A model generated the notes under the pieces. That model made no database searches. It was not told the origin of the DNA and saw only the letters and a program-made list of their open reading frames with translations. From assembly GCA_947503835.1 (NCBI GenBank), contig CANNFM010000004.1, positions 62,001 through 126,000 of the forward strand: a DNA stretch of 64,000 bases. Direction: 5' to 3'. The position numbers and the translations under genes were made by a program. This DNA comes from an uncultured Aquimarina sp. GTDB lineage: Bacteria; Bacteroidota; Bacteroidia; Flavobacteriales; Flavobacteriaceae. The number at the start of each line of letters is the position of its first letter. The first letter of the stretch is position 1. Positions 32,775 to 42,033 of the stretch are shown here, in pieces.

Positions 32775-33518
32775 CTAACCAAATAATTTAGCTTTAGCAT
32801 TACGAGCATTCATTTCTGCAATATTTAGTATTGAAATCCCTTCTGGGCATTCTACTTCACAAGCACCAGTAAAAGTGCAACTACCAAATCCTTCAATTTC
32901 CATTTGATAAGTCATTTCTTGTACACGTTTGTGTTCTTCTGCTTTTCCTTGCGGTAGTCTATTGAGGTGATTAATTTTTGCAGAAGTAAATAATGCGGCA
33001 GAGGAATTTTTACAAGTTGCAACACAGGCTCCGCACCCAATACATGCAGCAGCATCCATAGCATTATCTGACACTTCTTTCGGTATGGGAATGGCATTGG
33101 CCTCTGGAGCCGTTCCAGTTTTTGCTGTAATATATGCTCCCTGTTCTATAATTCTATCAAATGAAGAGCGATCTACAATCAAATCTTTAATCACCGGAAA
33201 AGAAGCAGCTCTCCAGGGTTCTACGACAATTGTATCTCCATCTTTAAAGCTACGCATATGCAATTGACAGGTAGTCATATTATCGTGTGGACCGTGTGCA
33301 CGACCGTTAATAAAAACACCACATTGCCCGCAAATTCCTTCTCGACAATCATATTCATAAGCAATTACTTTTTCGTTTTTAAGGACCAATAATTCATTTA
33401 AATGATCTAGTGCTTCCAGAAAAGACATATCTTCTGTTAGTCCATCTACTTCATAGTCTCTAATCGCTCCTTTATCCCTAGGGCCTTCCTGTCTCCAAAT
33501 TTTGAATGTTACTTTCAT
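32775..33518 (-). CDS. sdhB: Succinate dehydrogenase/fumarate reductase iron-sulfur subunit
   Basis: The 247-residue protein holds the three-cluster pattern. [2Fe-2S] ligands are C58, C63 and C66 (DCREGICGQC) with C84. [4Fe-4S] ligands are C159, C162 and C165 (CIGCGACVATC). The [3Fe-4S] site is in CTFTGACEVECP. It carries electrons between the flavoprotein and the membrane quinone site. It is 6 bp after sdhA. The neighbouring aspartase and Dcu transporter favour fumarate reduction, but the sequence alone cannot fix direction. Confidence 0.97.
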   Translation of the reverse strand: MKVTFKIWRQEGPRDKGAIRDYEVDGLTEDMSFLEALDHLNELLVLKNEKVIAYEYDCREGICGQCGVFINGRAHGPHDNMTTCQLHMRSFKDGDTIVVEPWRAASFPVIKDLIVDRSSFDRIIEQGAYITAKTGTAPEANAIPIPKEVSDNAMDAAACIGCGACVATCKNSSAALFTSAKINHLNRLPQGKAEEHKRVQEMTYQMEIEGFGSCTFTGACEVECPEGISILNIAEMNARNAKAKLFG

Positions 33519-33524
33519 AGTATA

Positions 33525-35435
33525 TCATTTATAACTTCTAACCGAAGGTTTTACAAATTCAAATTCTAGTTCTTCCTTGTGCAACTTAAAATCTCCATCA
33601 TCATACTCCCAGGCAGACACATAAGAATAGTCTTCATCTACTCTCACGGCTTCACCATCTTCGGTCTGGAATTCTTCTCTAAAATGTGCTCCACAGGATT
33701 CATCACGTTCTAATGCATCTGTACACATTAAAATCCCTAACTCAATGAAGTCAGCTAATCGTAAGGCTTTTTCGAGTTCTGTATTTAATTCATTACTACT
33801 TCCAGTAACTTTTACATCATTCCAGAATTCATCACGTATCGTTTTTATTTGTTCTATAGCATTTTTTAATCCTTTTTTATTGCGGCTCATAGCACACTCT
33901 TGCCACATCACTTTTCCTAATTCTCTGTGGAAATGATCTACGGTTTTCGTACCATTGATATTCAAAATTCTATCTATACTCACTTCTACCTCTTTCTCAG
34001 CTTTTTCAAATTCAGGATGATTTGTAGTAGGGTGATCTTCTTTTAAAGCGCTTGCCAGATAATTATTTATCGTATTTGGGAGCACAAAATAGCCATCAAT
34101 ACTAGCTTGAAGCAGTGAATTTGCTCCTAATCGGTTTGCACCATGATCAGAGAAATTACATTCGCCTATGGCATACAATCCGGGTATAGTGGTCATTAAT
34201 TCATAATCTACCCACAATCCTCCCATAGAGAAGTGCGCTGCAGGCGATATTTGCATAGGTTCTTTATAAGCATCAATCCCTGTAATTTTTTTATACATCG
34301 TAAAGAGGTTTCCATAGCGATCTTTGATGGTCTGGATTCCGAATTTTTCGATTGCATGTCTAAAATCAAGATAAACAGCATTCTTTAATCTCCCAACACC
34401 ATATCCTGCATCTATTCTCTCTTTTGCGGCTCTCGAGGCTATATCACGAGGTGCTAAGTTTCCGAAACTCGGATATCTACGCTCTAGATAATAATCTCTT
34501 TCTTCTTCAGGAATATCGTTTGCTTTTCTTGTATCTCCTTGCTGTTTGGGCACCCATATTCTTCCATCATTACGTAAGGATTCAGACATCAAAGTAAGCT
34601 TTGATTGTGCCTCGCTAGATTGTGGCAATGCTGTTGGGTGGATCTGTGTAAAACTGGGAGCTGCAAATAAGGCTCCTTTTTTATGAGCTTTCCATAAGGC
34701 ACTACCATTACATCCAATAGCAAGTGTAGATAATCTAAAAACACGAGAATACCCACCAGTAGCAAGTACTACAGCATCTGCAGCGTAGCGTTTAAGTTCA
34801 CCTGTTACCAAATCACGAACGATGATTCCTTTTGCTTTTCCGTCTATAACTACCAAATCCAGCATTTCACTACGTGGGAACATTTTTACCTTCTTAGCAC
34901 GTACCATTTTATACAACTGAGAATATGCAGCCATTAATAATTGTTGCCCCGTTTGCCCTCTGGCATAAAAAGTACGCTGTACTTGTACTCCCCCAAAACT
35001 ACGATTGACTAAAACCCCTCCATATTCTCTTGCAAAAGGAACTCCTTGTTGTACGTAGTGATCAATAAGTGGAGCAGAAAGCTCAGCTAGTCTATAGGTA
35101 TTCGCTTCGCGAGATCTAAAATCTCCACCTTTCAAGGTATCATAAAACATCCTCCAAACACTATCACCATCATGCTGATAATTCTTTGCGGCATTGATAC
35201 CTCCTTGTGCTGCTACAGAATGTGCCCTTCTGGCAGAATCCTGGTAACAGAAGCATTGTACATCGTATCCCAATTCTGCAAGTGTAGAAGCAGCTCCTGC
35301 ACCCGAAAGTCCTGAACCAACTACAATAACATTCAACTTCTTTTTATTGGCTGGATTGATCAATTGTGATGTAACCTGATAGTTACGCCACTTATCTTCT
35401 AGTTTTCCTTCTGGAATTTTTGAATCTAATTTCAT
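33525..35435 (-). CDS. sdhA: Succinate dehydrogenase/fumarate reductase flavoprotein subunit
   Basis: The preferred start is the ATG at 35435 ([16 protein letters not shown]), giving 636 residues. The open frame extends upstream into sdhC but lacks conservation there. The N-terminal FAD-binding GxGxxG is [31 protein letters not shown] carries the FAD-linking histidine block, and HPTALPQSS with RxExH-like motifs follows. Oxidation of succinate or reduction of fumarate occurs here at the inner membrane. It lies between sdhC and sdhB as in other Bacteroidota. Confidence 0.96.
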   Translation of the reverse strand: MKLDSKIPEGKLEDKWRNYQVTSQLINPANKKKLNVIVVGSGLSGAGAASTLAELGYDVQCFCYQDSARRAHSVAAQGGINAAKNYQHDGDSVWRMFYDTLKGGDFRSREANTYRLAELSAPLIDHYVQQGVPFAREYGGVLVNRSFGGVQVQRTFYARGQTGQQLLMAAYSQLYKMVRAKKVKMFPRSEMLDLVVIDGKAKGIIVRDLVTGELKRYAADAVVLATGGYSRVFRLSTLAIGCNGSALWKAHKKGALFAAPSFTQIHPTALPQSSEAQSKLTLMSESLRNDGRIWVPKQQGDTRKANDIPEEERDYYLERRYPSFGNLAPRDIASRAAKERIDAGYGVGRLKNAVYLDFRHAIEKFGIQTIKDRYGNLFTMYKKITGIDAYKEPMQISPAAHFSMGGLWVDYELMTTIPGLYAIGECNFSDHGANRLGANSLLQASIDGYFVLPNTINNYLASALKEDHPTTNHPEFEKAEKEVEVSIDRILNINGTKTVDHFHRELGKVMWQECAMSRNKKGLKNAIEQIKTIRDEFWNDVKVTGSSNELNTELEKALRLADFIELGILMCTDALERDESCGAHFREEFQTEDGEAVRVDEDYSYVSAWEYDDGDFKLHKEELEFEFVKPSVRSYK

Positions 35436-35445
35436 ATTCCTGCTA

Positions 35446-36114
35446 CTATTTAAAATAAACAATGAATGGTATAATCCCGAAACCAATACCCATAATAAGA
35501 GCGTACCCCAAAGAGATCTTTGCTATAACCTTTAATCCTTTTTTATGATAAAAGCCTAAGGTTTTGAAACCGCTTTTAAAACCGTGATACAAGTGAAATG
35601 CCAGAGGCACAGACATAATGGTATAAAAAATGACATAATAGATGTTTTGAAAAAGACTATATGTAACAGCATATACATCCTTATTTCCATGTATATCTAA
35701 TGCTACGACATCACCGAATCCTAATTTGATACGAGCCCAAAAATTTACAAGATGAATAACAATGAAAATCAAGATTAGAGAACCTAAAATCCCCATATTT
35801 CTGGAAGACCAGGTGCTATTTTCACTAGCATGATTCACTACATATTTTTGTGGTTTAGCTTTTCTATTTCTGATAGTAATCAGTAATGCGTACACCACAT
35901 GAAGAATAATAGATAGATATAACAAATAAGCCACAATCTTTATCAAAGGACTTTCTCTTAATGTGGTCGAATATGAGTTATACATTCCTCTAGCGATGTC
36001 TTCTGGTAATAACAAAATGCAGTTAGCAGAGAGATGCACTACCAAGAAAACACATAAGAATAGACCCGTTCCTGCAACAAGTGTTTTTCTAAAAAATAGT
36101 GGATTAAGTGCCAT
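35446..36114 (-). CDS. sdhC: Succinate dehydrogenase/fumarate reductase cytochrome b subunit
   Basis: The 222-residue membrane protein has five hydrophobic helices and conserved histidines for two haems b ([32 protein letters not shown]). This is the Bacteroidota/epsilonproteobacterial type-B anchor, which does not need a separate SdhD. It oxidises or reduces menaquinol and can use the proton potential. It is the first Sdh gene, 17 bp after the asparaginase stop. Confidence 0.95.
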   Translation of the reverse strand: MALNPLFFRKTLVAGTGLFLCVFLVVHLSANCILLLPEDIARGMYNSYSTTLRESPLIKIVAYLLYLSIILHVVYALLITIRNRKAKPQKYVVNHASENSTWSSRNMGILGSLILIFIVIHLVNFWARIKLGFGDVVALDIHGNKDVYAVTYSLFQNIYYVIFYTIMSVPLAFHLYHGFKSGFKTLGFYHKKGLKVIAKISLGYALIMGIGFGIIPFIVYFK

Positions 36115-36131
36115 AATCTATTGCTGTTAAA

Positions 36132-37202
36132 TTAATAGGTATCGAAAAGCATTTGCATTTCATTCAATTTTTCACCCATAGAAAGTGCAAGCATTAATAA
36201 AATTCTTGCCTTAGCAGGATTTAAATCTCCAGATGCAATCGTATGATAATCGTCATCTTTAAATTCATTGTCGCGCAAAACCCATCCGGTGGCTGCACGG
36301 GTGCTTCTGACAATTATCACACCATGTTCTTCGTAGGCTTTTTTAGCCGCTTGCAAGATTGCATCCGTCATATTGCCATTCCCAACACCTGCAATTACAA
36401 TACCTTTGGCACCAGCTTTCACGTGCATATCTATTAAATCCGGAGACATATCAGCGTAGGCATAAATAATATCTACCCGGGGTAATTCTTTGACACCAGC
36501 TATCGAAAACTTGCTTGTGTTCCCGAATTTTGTGTTAGGCTTACGAAAAAAGCCCAATCTGCCATAAAACACGCCTCCTAACATTCCTTTAATGGGGGAT
36601 TGAAAACTATTCACATTGGTAGTGTTCATTTTGCTCACATCACGAGCAGCGTGTATTTGGTCATTGAGCGATACCATCACGCCTTTTCCTTTGGCTTCTG
36701 GATTTGACGCTATTGCAACGGCATTGTATAGGTTCAAAGGACCTTCAGCACTAATAGAAGTCGAGGAACGCATAGACCCTGTAGTAACCACGGGTTTATC
36801 GCTTTTGACAACCAAACTTAGAAAATACGCCGTTTCTTCTTGCGTATCGGTACCGTGAGTAACTACTATACCATCCACATTATCACTAGCTAACAATTCA
36901 TTAATACGATTTGCCAATTTCAACCAAATCTCAATTGTTATATCTTGTGATCCCACATTGGCAACTTGTTCTCCAGATACATCAGCCAATTTTTCTATAC
37001 CAGGTACTGCATTAATCATGGTTTGAATACCAATCTGACCTGCTGAATAACTCCCAGAAGTGGCAGACGAAGCTGATCCCGCTATAGTGCCTCCAGTTGC
37101 TAGAATTTTAACATTGGGGAGGTCTGTGTCTTGAGCAAACCCAACAGCAGTTATAGTAACTGCCATTAGGAAAGTTATCATTTTTATATTTAGAAATTTC
37201 AT
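36132..37202 (-). CDS. ansB: Type II L-asparaginase (periplasmic)
   Basis: The 356-residue protein has a signal peptide (ITFLMAVTITAVGFAQ). The first catalytic threonine block is ILATGGTIAGS (T39) and the second is VVTHGTDTQEETAYF (115-119). Both are typical of class II asparaginases. It hydrolyses asparagine to aspartate and ammonia outside the inner membrane. Its aspartate can feed the adjacent Dcu transporter and aspartase. Some homologues also act on glutamine. Confidence 0.95.
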   Translation of the reverse strand: MKFLNIKMITFLMAVTITAVGFAQDTDLPNVKILATGGTIAGSASSATSGSYSAGQIGIQTMINAVPGIEKLADVSGEQVANVGSQDITIEIWLKLANRINELLASDNVDGIVVTHGTDTQEETAYFLSLVVKSDKPVVTTGSMRSSTSISAEGPLNLYNAVAIASNPEAKGKGVMVSLNDQIHAARDVSKMNTTNVNSFQSPIKGMLGGVFYGRLGFFRKPNTKFGNTSKFSIAGVKELPRVDIIYAYADMSPDLIDMHVKAGAKGIVIAGVGNGNMTDAILQAAKKAYEEHGVIIVRSTRAATGWVLRDNEFKDDDYHTIASGDLNPAKARILLMLALSMGEKLNEMQMLFDTY

Positions 37203-37240
37203 AATAAAAGAGTTTGTATTTCTCTATTGTTTTTGAATAC

Positions 37241-38665
37241 TCAATTCTGTTTATGCAATGTAGCGGTGTATTTAGGATGCATCAAATTATCTACACTCAG
37301 GATTTTATCTAATTCTTCTTCGGAAAGTAATTCTTTCTCCAATACCAATTCACGAATCGATTTTCCTGTGGCAACAGCTTCTTTACCAATAACATCTCCC
37401 ATATGGTGACCAATGTATGGATTTAAGAAGGTGATAATTCCAACCGAATTAAACACCATTTGCTTGGTGTGTTCTTCATTGGCAGTGATACCATCAATAC
37501 ATTTTTCAGCAAGGGTAACACAAGCATTGGAAAGTAATTCAACCGACTCGAACATACATTGTGCAATTACTGGTTCCATTACATTAAGTTGTAACTGTCC
37601 AGCTTCAGCAGCAAAAGAAATTGTTACGTCATTCCCAATAATCTTAAAGCATACTTGATTGACTACTTCAGGAATTACCGGATTTACTTTTGCGGGCATA
37701 ATGGAAGAACCGGCTTGCATTTCTGGTAAGTTAATCTCATTAAAACCACAACGCGGTCCAGAGGATAATAATCGTAAATCATTACATATTTTGGAGAGTT
37801 TAACACCTGTGCGTTTTAGTGCTCCTGAAATCATCACATATGCACCACAATCTGAAGTAGCTTCAATGAGGTTTTCAGCTTTTACAAAACTCGCTTTGGT
37901 GTATTGCTGAAGATATCCAATAGATAATTCTGTGAATCCATCGGGAGCGTTTACACCTGTCCCAATCGCAGTTGCTCCTAAATTGATTTCTAAGATAAGG
38001 TCTCGACAATGCTTTAGATTTTTCGTTTCTTCTTTTAGATTCGTTGACCAAGCACCGAACTCATCTCCTAGAGACATTGGCACAGCATCCTGCAATTGGG
38101 TTCTCCCCATTTTAAGAACATTTTTAAATTCTGCAGCCTTTCTGTCTAAACTAGTCGTTAAAACATTGATTCGTTCTAATAATTGATTCATATAGTAGTA
38201 CACTGCAACTCTAAATCCTGTAGGATATGCATCATTAGTAGATTGCGATTTGTTTACATGATCATTCGGATGTAAAATATCATATCTCCCTTTTTCGTGA
38301 CCATTTAGCTCGAGTGCTACATTAGCAATCACTTCGTTAGCATTCATATTTACTGAAGTACCCGCTCCTCCTTGAAATACATCAGACGGGAAGAATACGG
38401 CATAGGTTTTCAATTTGCCCAGTATATGATCACAAGCTTGTATGATCATATCAGCTTTATCAGCAGGAATGGTTCCTATTTCCTTATTAGCAGCAGCACA
38501 CGCTTTTTTAGTGAGGACTAATCCTTTAACAAAAATGGGAAAGTCACCAATTTTAGAACCTGAGATATGAAAGTTATTAATCGCCCTTTGTGTATGCACA
38601 CCATAATATAATTCGTCATAAATTTCTAATTCTCCTAATAAATCTTCTTCTACTCTAGTTTTCAT
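37241..38665 (-). CDS. aspA: Aspartate ammonia-lyase (aspartase)
   Basis: The 474-residue protein has the class II fumarase/aspartase signature [15 protein letters not shown] near residue 320. It also has the aspartase-like start ([25 protein letters not shown]). Aspartase releases fumarate and ammonium from aspartate. Fumarate can then be reduced by the Sdh/Frd complex encoded downstream. It lies between the Dcu transporter and the asparaginase, with short gaps. Fumarase is an alternative from the signature alone, but context and the N-terminus favour aspartase. Confidence 0.93.
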   Translation of the reverse strand: MKTRVEEDLLGELEIYDELYYGVHTQRAINNFHISGSKIGDFPIFVKGLVLTKKACAAANKEIGTIPADKADMIIQACDHILGKLKTYAVFFPSDVFQGGAGTSVNMNANEVIANVALELNGHEKGRYDILHPNDHVNKSQSTNDAYPTGFRVAVYYYMNQLLERINVLTTSLDRKAAEFKNVLKMGRTQLQDAVPMSLGDEFGAWSTNLKEETKNLKHCRDLILEINLGATAIGTGVNAPDGFTELSIGYLQQYTKASFVKAENLIEATSDCGAYVMISGALKRTGVKLSKICNDLRLLSSGPRCGFNEINLPEMQAGSSIMPAKVNPVIPEVVNQVCFKIIGNDVTISFAAEAGQLQLNVMEPVIAQCMFESVELLSNACVTLAEKCIDGITANEEHTKQMVFNSVGIITFLNPYIGHHMGDVIGKEAVATGKSIRELVLEKELLSEEELDKILSVDNLMHPKYTATLHKQN

Positions 38666-38694
38666 CTTTATATATTTTTTTGTTTTTTATTGCT

Positions 38695-39996
38695 TTATAA
38701 TATCATACTGCCAAAAAGAAATCCAAATGCTACACTTGAAGCAATAGTTACTATTCCGGGTATAATAAAGGAATGATTAAATACATATTTTCCTATTTTG
38801 GTAGAACCTGTGTCGTCCATTTCTACCGCGGCCAATAAGGTTGGATACGTAGGTAATACAAACAGTGCACTAACGGCTGCAAAAGAAGCTATCGCTGCAA
38901 TGGGGCTCACTCCTAATGCTAAAGCAGCTGGCATTAATGCGGTTGTAGTTGCTGCTTGTGAATACAGTAGCATACTTGCTAAGAATAAAACAACTGCCAG
39001 CATCCAAGAATATTCATTTAAAATACCTCCTGCTGCTGCTTTAATTTCTGCAATATGATTGCTCACAAAGGTGTCTCCTAACCAGGCAACACCTAGAACA
39101 CATATAGCGGCACTCATACCTGATTTAAAAGTGGACATATTGGTAACTTCAGCAAGCTTTATTTTACAGACCAATGCAATCACCATAGCTGCCAATAACA
39201 TAATAGCCATGATAGCATGATTTCTACCGATAGCTGGATCTGGAATTAACCCTACTTTCTTAGAAATTAAGCTTGCATAGGTTACTATAATTAATATGGC
39301 AATACCAAAAACCCCTACAGACCATTTTGCGCTTTTGGGACTTTCGCTACGTTCCTCTGTTTTTTGTTTTATCAATCCAGACGCCACACGTCTTTGATAT
39401 TCTGGATCTTCAGCCAGGGGTTTTCCTAGTTTATTAGAAACAATAGCTCCAACCAAGCAAGCCAAAATAGTCGAAGGAATAGCAACAGCCAGCAATTGTA
39501 AATACGACACTCCTAAAGGCTCTAAAAAACTTGCAAAAATCACTACAGCTGCCGAAATAGGCGAAGCTGTAATCGCTACTTGCGAGGCCACCACAGAGAT
39601 ACTTAAAGGTTTAGAAGGTCTTACGCCGCCTTCTTTAGCCACTTCTGTAATTACAGGTAAAGCAGCATAAGCAGTGTGACCCGTTCCTGCCAATAAAGTC
39701 ATCCAATAGGTTACAGTAGGCGCAATAAAGGTAACACGCTTTGGATTTTTCCTAAGAATCTTTTCAGATACATTAACCAGATAATCCAGTCCGCCAGCTT
39801 TTTGCATGGCAGCAATAGCTGCTATTACAGACATAATAATGAGTATTACATCTACGGGAACCGAACCAGCTTTTAGTCCAAAAACCAACGTAAGAACAAC
39901 AACACCCGCACCACCTGCATAACCAATACCAATACTTCCCAGTTTTGAACCCAGAAAGATGAAAAAAAGAACAACTAGTAATTCTATCCAAATCAT
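38695..39996 (-). CDS. dcuA: Anaerobic C4-dicarboxylate transporter (Dcu family)
   Basis: The 433-residue inner-membrane protein has about ten helices. It shows the DcuA/DcuB pattern (GYAGGAGVVVLTLVFGL, PTVTYWMTLLAGTGHTAYAALPVI and SQVAITASPISAAVV). Dcu carriers exchange external aspartate, fumarate or malate for internal succinate during fumarate respiration. The next genes encode aspartase and asparaginase, which fits aspartate/succinate exchange. DcuA and DcuB cannot be separated by sequence inspection. The gene starts 51 bp after the small secreted protein gene. Confidence 0.93.
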   Translation of the reverse strand: MIWIELLVVLFFIFLGSKLGSIGIGYAGGAGVVVLTLVFGLKAGSVPVDVILIIMSVIAAIAAMQKAGGLDYLVNVSEKILRKNPKRVTFIAPTVTYWMTLLAGTGHTAYAALPVITEVAKEGGVRPSKPLSISVVASQVAITASPISAAVVIFASFLEPLGVSYLQLLAVAIPSTILACLVGAIVSNKLGKPLAEDPEYQRRVASGLIKQKTEERSESPKSAKWSVGVFGIAILIIVTYASLISKKVGLIPDPAIGRNHAIMAIMLLAAMVIALVCKIKLAEVTNMSTFKSGMSAAICVLGVAWLGDTFVSNHIAEIKAAAGGILNEYSWMLAVVLFLASMLLYSQAATTTALMPAALALGVSPIAAIASFAAVSALFVLPTYPTLLAAVEMDDTGSTKIGKYVFNHSFIIPGIVTIASSVAFGFLFGSMIL

Positions 39997-40047
39997 AATA
40001 TATTGAATTAAATGTTAAATAATATTTGAAGATGTAATTTATTGGCA

Positions 40048-40473
40048 CTAATTCGTAGCCCAACCTTTTCTATGAGTTACTCCTCTAACAATTGCTTCCC
40101 AACTATTCTTATGAATTTCGAATTGAGCTTTATTTAAAAGATCCTTTACATCTTCATTTAATAAATTCACTCGCGCTTTAAGTTTGGACTGCATTTCAGG
40201 ACCAGTATGCGAACTGGCTATTTCGTCTAACTGCTTCATTTTAAAAACATGGTATTTCACTATTAATTGATATTGCTCCCGCAGTTTACCTTGAAGCATC
40301 ATTTCATCCATTCTGTCTTCATACCACAAAGTCTGAAGTTCTTCGTCGTTATGAGTAAACATGTGTACTTTAAACTTTAAATCTTCTTTCTGTTGCTTTG
40401 TCAAATCTTGTGCCTGCACATTTAAAAAACAAAAGGAAACCAAAAAAACTGTGATAAAATGATTACAATACAT
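40048..40473 (-). CDS. Small secreted helical protein heading the fumarate operon (family paralogue 3)
   Basis: From ATG 40473 the protein has 141 residues, with a signal peptide (HFITVFLVSFCFLNVQAQ) and a charged helical body. It ends DLLNKAQFEIHKNSWEAI, then the HRKGWATN tail. It is homologous to the products of 11335-11751 and 11779-12125. A TTG at 40500 would add nine residues but is not needed. It is the first gene after the LytTR-type promoter at 40519-40592, only 51 bp before dcuA. It therefore probably leads the asparagine-fumarate operon. Its function is unknown. Confidence 0.75.
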   Translation of the reverse strand: MYCNHFITVFLVSFCFLNVQAQDLTKQQKEDLKFKVHMFTHNDEELQTLWYEDRMDEMMLQGKLREQYQLIVKYHVFKMKQLDEIASSHTGPEMQSKLKARVNLLNEDVKDLLNKAQFEIHKNSWEAIVRGVTHRKGWATN

Positions 40474-40518
40474 AGCTATATATAATTTTATAAACAACAA
40501 TAATATTAGAATTCATAG

Positions 40519-40592
40519 CAAAGGTAATTCGATATTAAGATTAAATTTCTAATCATTTAAGTGAAGTAACCTAAATTAGAAGTGAAGTAACC
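40519..40592 (-). promoter_or_regulatory. LytTR-type promoter of the asparagine-fumarate operon
   Basis: Two identical repeats, GTGAAGTAACC at 40561-40571 and 40582-40592, are 21 bp apart. The minus strand -7 element TACCTTTG is at 40519-40526, leaving a 34-bp gap. The small secreted protein ATG is 46 bp further on. The repeats match the consensus shared with 31289-31320. Read toward the gene, the boxes (GGTTACTTCAC) resemble VirR/AgrA-type LytTR sites. Confidence 0.7.
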
Positions 40593-40802
40593 AAACTTAA
40601 CATTGAAACCTTTTTTGCTATAAAGTTTAATATTTTACTTAAAAATAAATACTTTATTACGCATTATAGTTATCAATTTGGTTCAGGTTGTTTTTAAGTG
40701 TTTACATGATTCTTTTTAACCCATTATCCCATAAGACACAATTATGTGATTCCAATAAAGTATTGGTCAACATATAAAAAGAACTTTTACTAAAAAATAG
40801 TG

Positions 40803-40898
40803 ATGAGTATACTAAAAATCTTAAAAAACATTATGATTACGGCTCAAGAGGTTGCAGGTTTGGATCCTGCCGAGTTTAAGAATGAATCACCTGCTTAG
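40803..40898 (+). CDS. Possible 31-residue peptide
   Basis: The ORF reads MSILKILKNIMITAQEVAGL, continuing to a short end in SPA. The amphipathic basic start followed by a more acidic tail recalls short leader peptides, but no maturation genes are nearby. No clear promoter is visible. I list it as a weak candidate because this 850-bp spacer holds nothing else coding. Confidence 0.2.
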   Translation: MSILKILKNIMITAQEVAGLDPAEFKNESPA

Positions 40899-40936
40899 TA
40901 CAATATGTTTTTAAATATGACTTTCTAAAAAAAACA

Positions 40937-41035
40937 ACCCCCGGGTAACTACTCCCAGGGGTCTGAATTGAAACTTTAGTAGTAGTATTTAACACAAACT
41001 CAACTTATACTAATTATGATTGTTTCAATTTTATT
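40937..41035 (-). terminator. Hairpin element B with conserved tail
   Basis: On the minus strand, CATAATTAGTATAAGTTGAG (40998-41018 region) leads to a G/C hairpin (40937-40962) and then TTGTTTTTTTT, a good terminator. AATTGAAAC at one end pairs with GTTTCAATT at the other, so the element can also fold as one larger structure. Confidence 0.6.
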
Positions 41036-41340
41036 GTTTATTGCGATCAGATTTTATGTCGCGAATATAAGCGGTATCTCTTTAATATTTTAGTGTTTTT
41101 TCGATGTTAATACATATTTAATAATCTCGTAATACCCTAATAAAATCATTGTATTTAACTCATTGAAAATCAATTTACACTTCATTTTTCGGGGAATTTT
41201 CGGTTTTTTAACACTGTATTCTTAGTGCTTTTCGGCCAAAATTGGTAACAAGGATGTTATTTTATTGTAAACTCATCAAAATTTATACCAAATGATGGTT
41301 ATTAAGTCTTTTTTATTGAAATAAAATGTTTCTTTAATAA

Positions 41341-41429
41341 CCCCCCAAGAAGATATCTCGGGGGGTAAAATTGAAATAAACTACACGTTATATAAACTCA
41401 ACTTAAATACAATAACGATGATGTTTCAA
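41341..41429 (-). terminator. Hairpin element C, 3' of the TonB-lipoprotein operon
   Basis: CCCCCC (41341-41346) and GGGGGG (41360-41365) form a strong stem. The tail AACTCAACTTAAATACAATA (41395-41414) matches element B, and AATTGAAA/TTTCAATT bracket it. It follows the lipoprotein stop (41450) on the minus strand. Confidence 0.6.
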
Positions 41430-41449
41430 TTGTAAGGTTTTCTTCTCTT

Positions 41450-42022
41450 CTATTCGATAGTAATAGGAAATGACTGAGCAATATCGGTGTCGCCACCTGC
41501 GTCTGATAATGTACCGTCATTAGGTTTTTTTGGTGTATGTCGCAGTGTAACAGTAAATGCTCCTGTACTGACATCTGTAGTTACTAACTCAAATTTAACC
41601 CCAACAGGGTTTGTGCTACCCCCTGCTATATAATCTGCTTCTGTATCAGAATATGAAGTTGTGATGTTAAGATTGTTTGCAGATTCAAAAAAGAACTGAT
41701 GTTCGTCTGCTTCGCCTTCAACTTCTTCATTTACAATCTCAGCAGGACTTACTGATTCATCCTGTAGCAATATTTCTCCACTATATGTGGTATTTGCTGT
41801 CAAATTTCCTGAAACCGTAACCACCGGAGCTGTTGGGCCATCTCCTCCATCTTCATCAAAAGATTTTAATGTAATTGTACTGTTCCCTGAAGTTAAAGTA
41901 ACGGTTATCGTAGTAATTAACTCTTCGGGGTTAATAACAGCTGGTGCATCATCATCATCTGAGCAGGAAAAAAATAAAATACCTGCGATAGCTAGCATGG
42001 GTAAAATTTTGTGTGTGTTCAT
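41450..42022 (-). CDS. Small lipoprotein linked to a TonB-dependent receptor
   Basis: The 190-residue protein has a lipobox ending at C20 (AIAGILFFSC) followed by an acidic SDDDDAP linker and an all-beta mature part (ITTITVTLTSGNSTITL, HQFFFESANNLNITTSYSD). Similar flavobacterial lipoproteins next to TonB receptors are often annotated as type 1 periplasmic binding fold proteins; I recall this but cannot check it. It starts 11 bp after the receptor gene ends, so it probably works with the receptor, for example as a surface or periplasmic binding partner. Ligand unknown. Confidence 0.75.
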   Translation of the reverse strand: MNTHKILPMLAIAGILFFSCSDDDDAPAVINPEELITTITVTLTSGNSTITLKSFDEDGGDGPTAPVVTVSGNLTANTTYSGEILLQDESVSPAEIVNEEVEGEADEHQFFFESANNLNITTSYSDTEADYIAGGSTNPVGVKFELVTTDVSTGAFTVTLRHTPKKPNDGTLSDAGGDTDIAQSFPITIE

Positions 42023-42033
42023 TGGTAAAAAAA

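Larger units (their letters stand above)
40593..41449. other. Long intergenic region with two related hairpin elements and a tiny ORF
   Basis: Between the fumarate operon promoter and the TonB operon end lie a 31-residue ORF (40803-40898), hairpin element B (40937-41035) and hairpin element C (41341-41429). Elements B and C each contain a G/C hairpin, a tail like AACTCAACTTA and an AATTGAAA/TTTCAATT inverted pair. The other sequence is A+T-rich, with no further gene visible. Confidence 0.5.

Noticed and set aside
33525..35486. Longer sdhA start at 35486
   Set aside because: The 17 extra residues overlap the sdhC reading frame and resemble no flavoprotein N-terminus. The ATG at 35435 gives the usual start.
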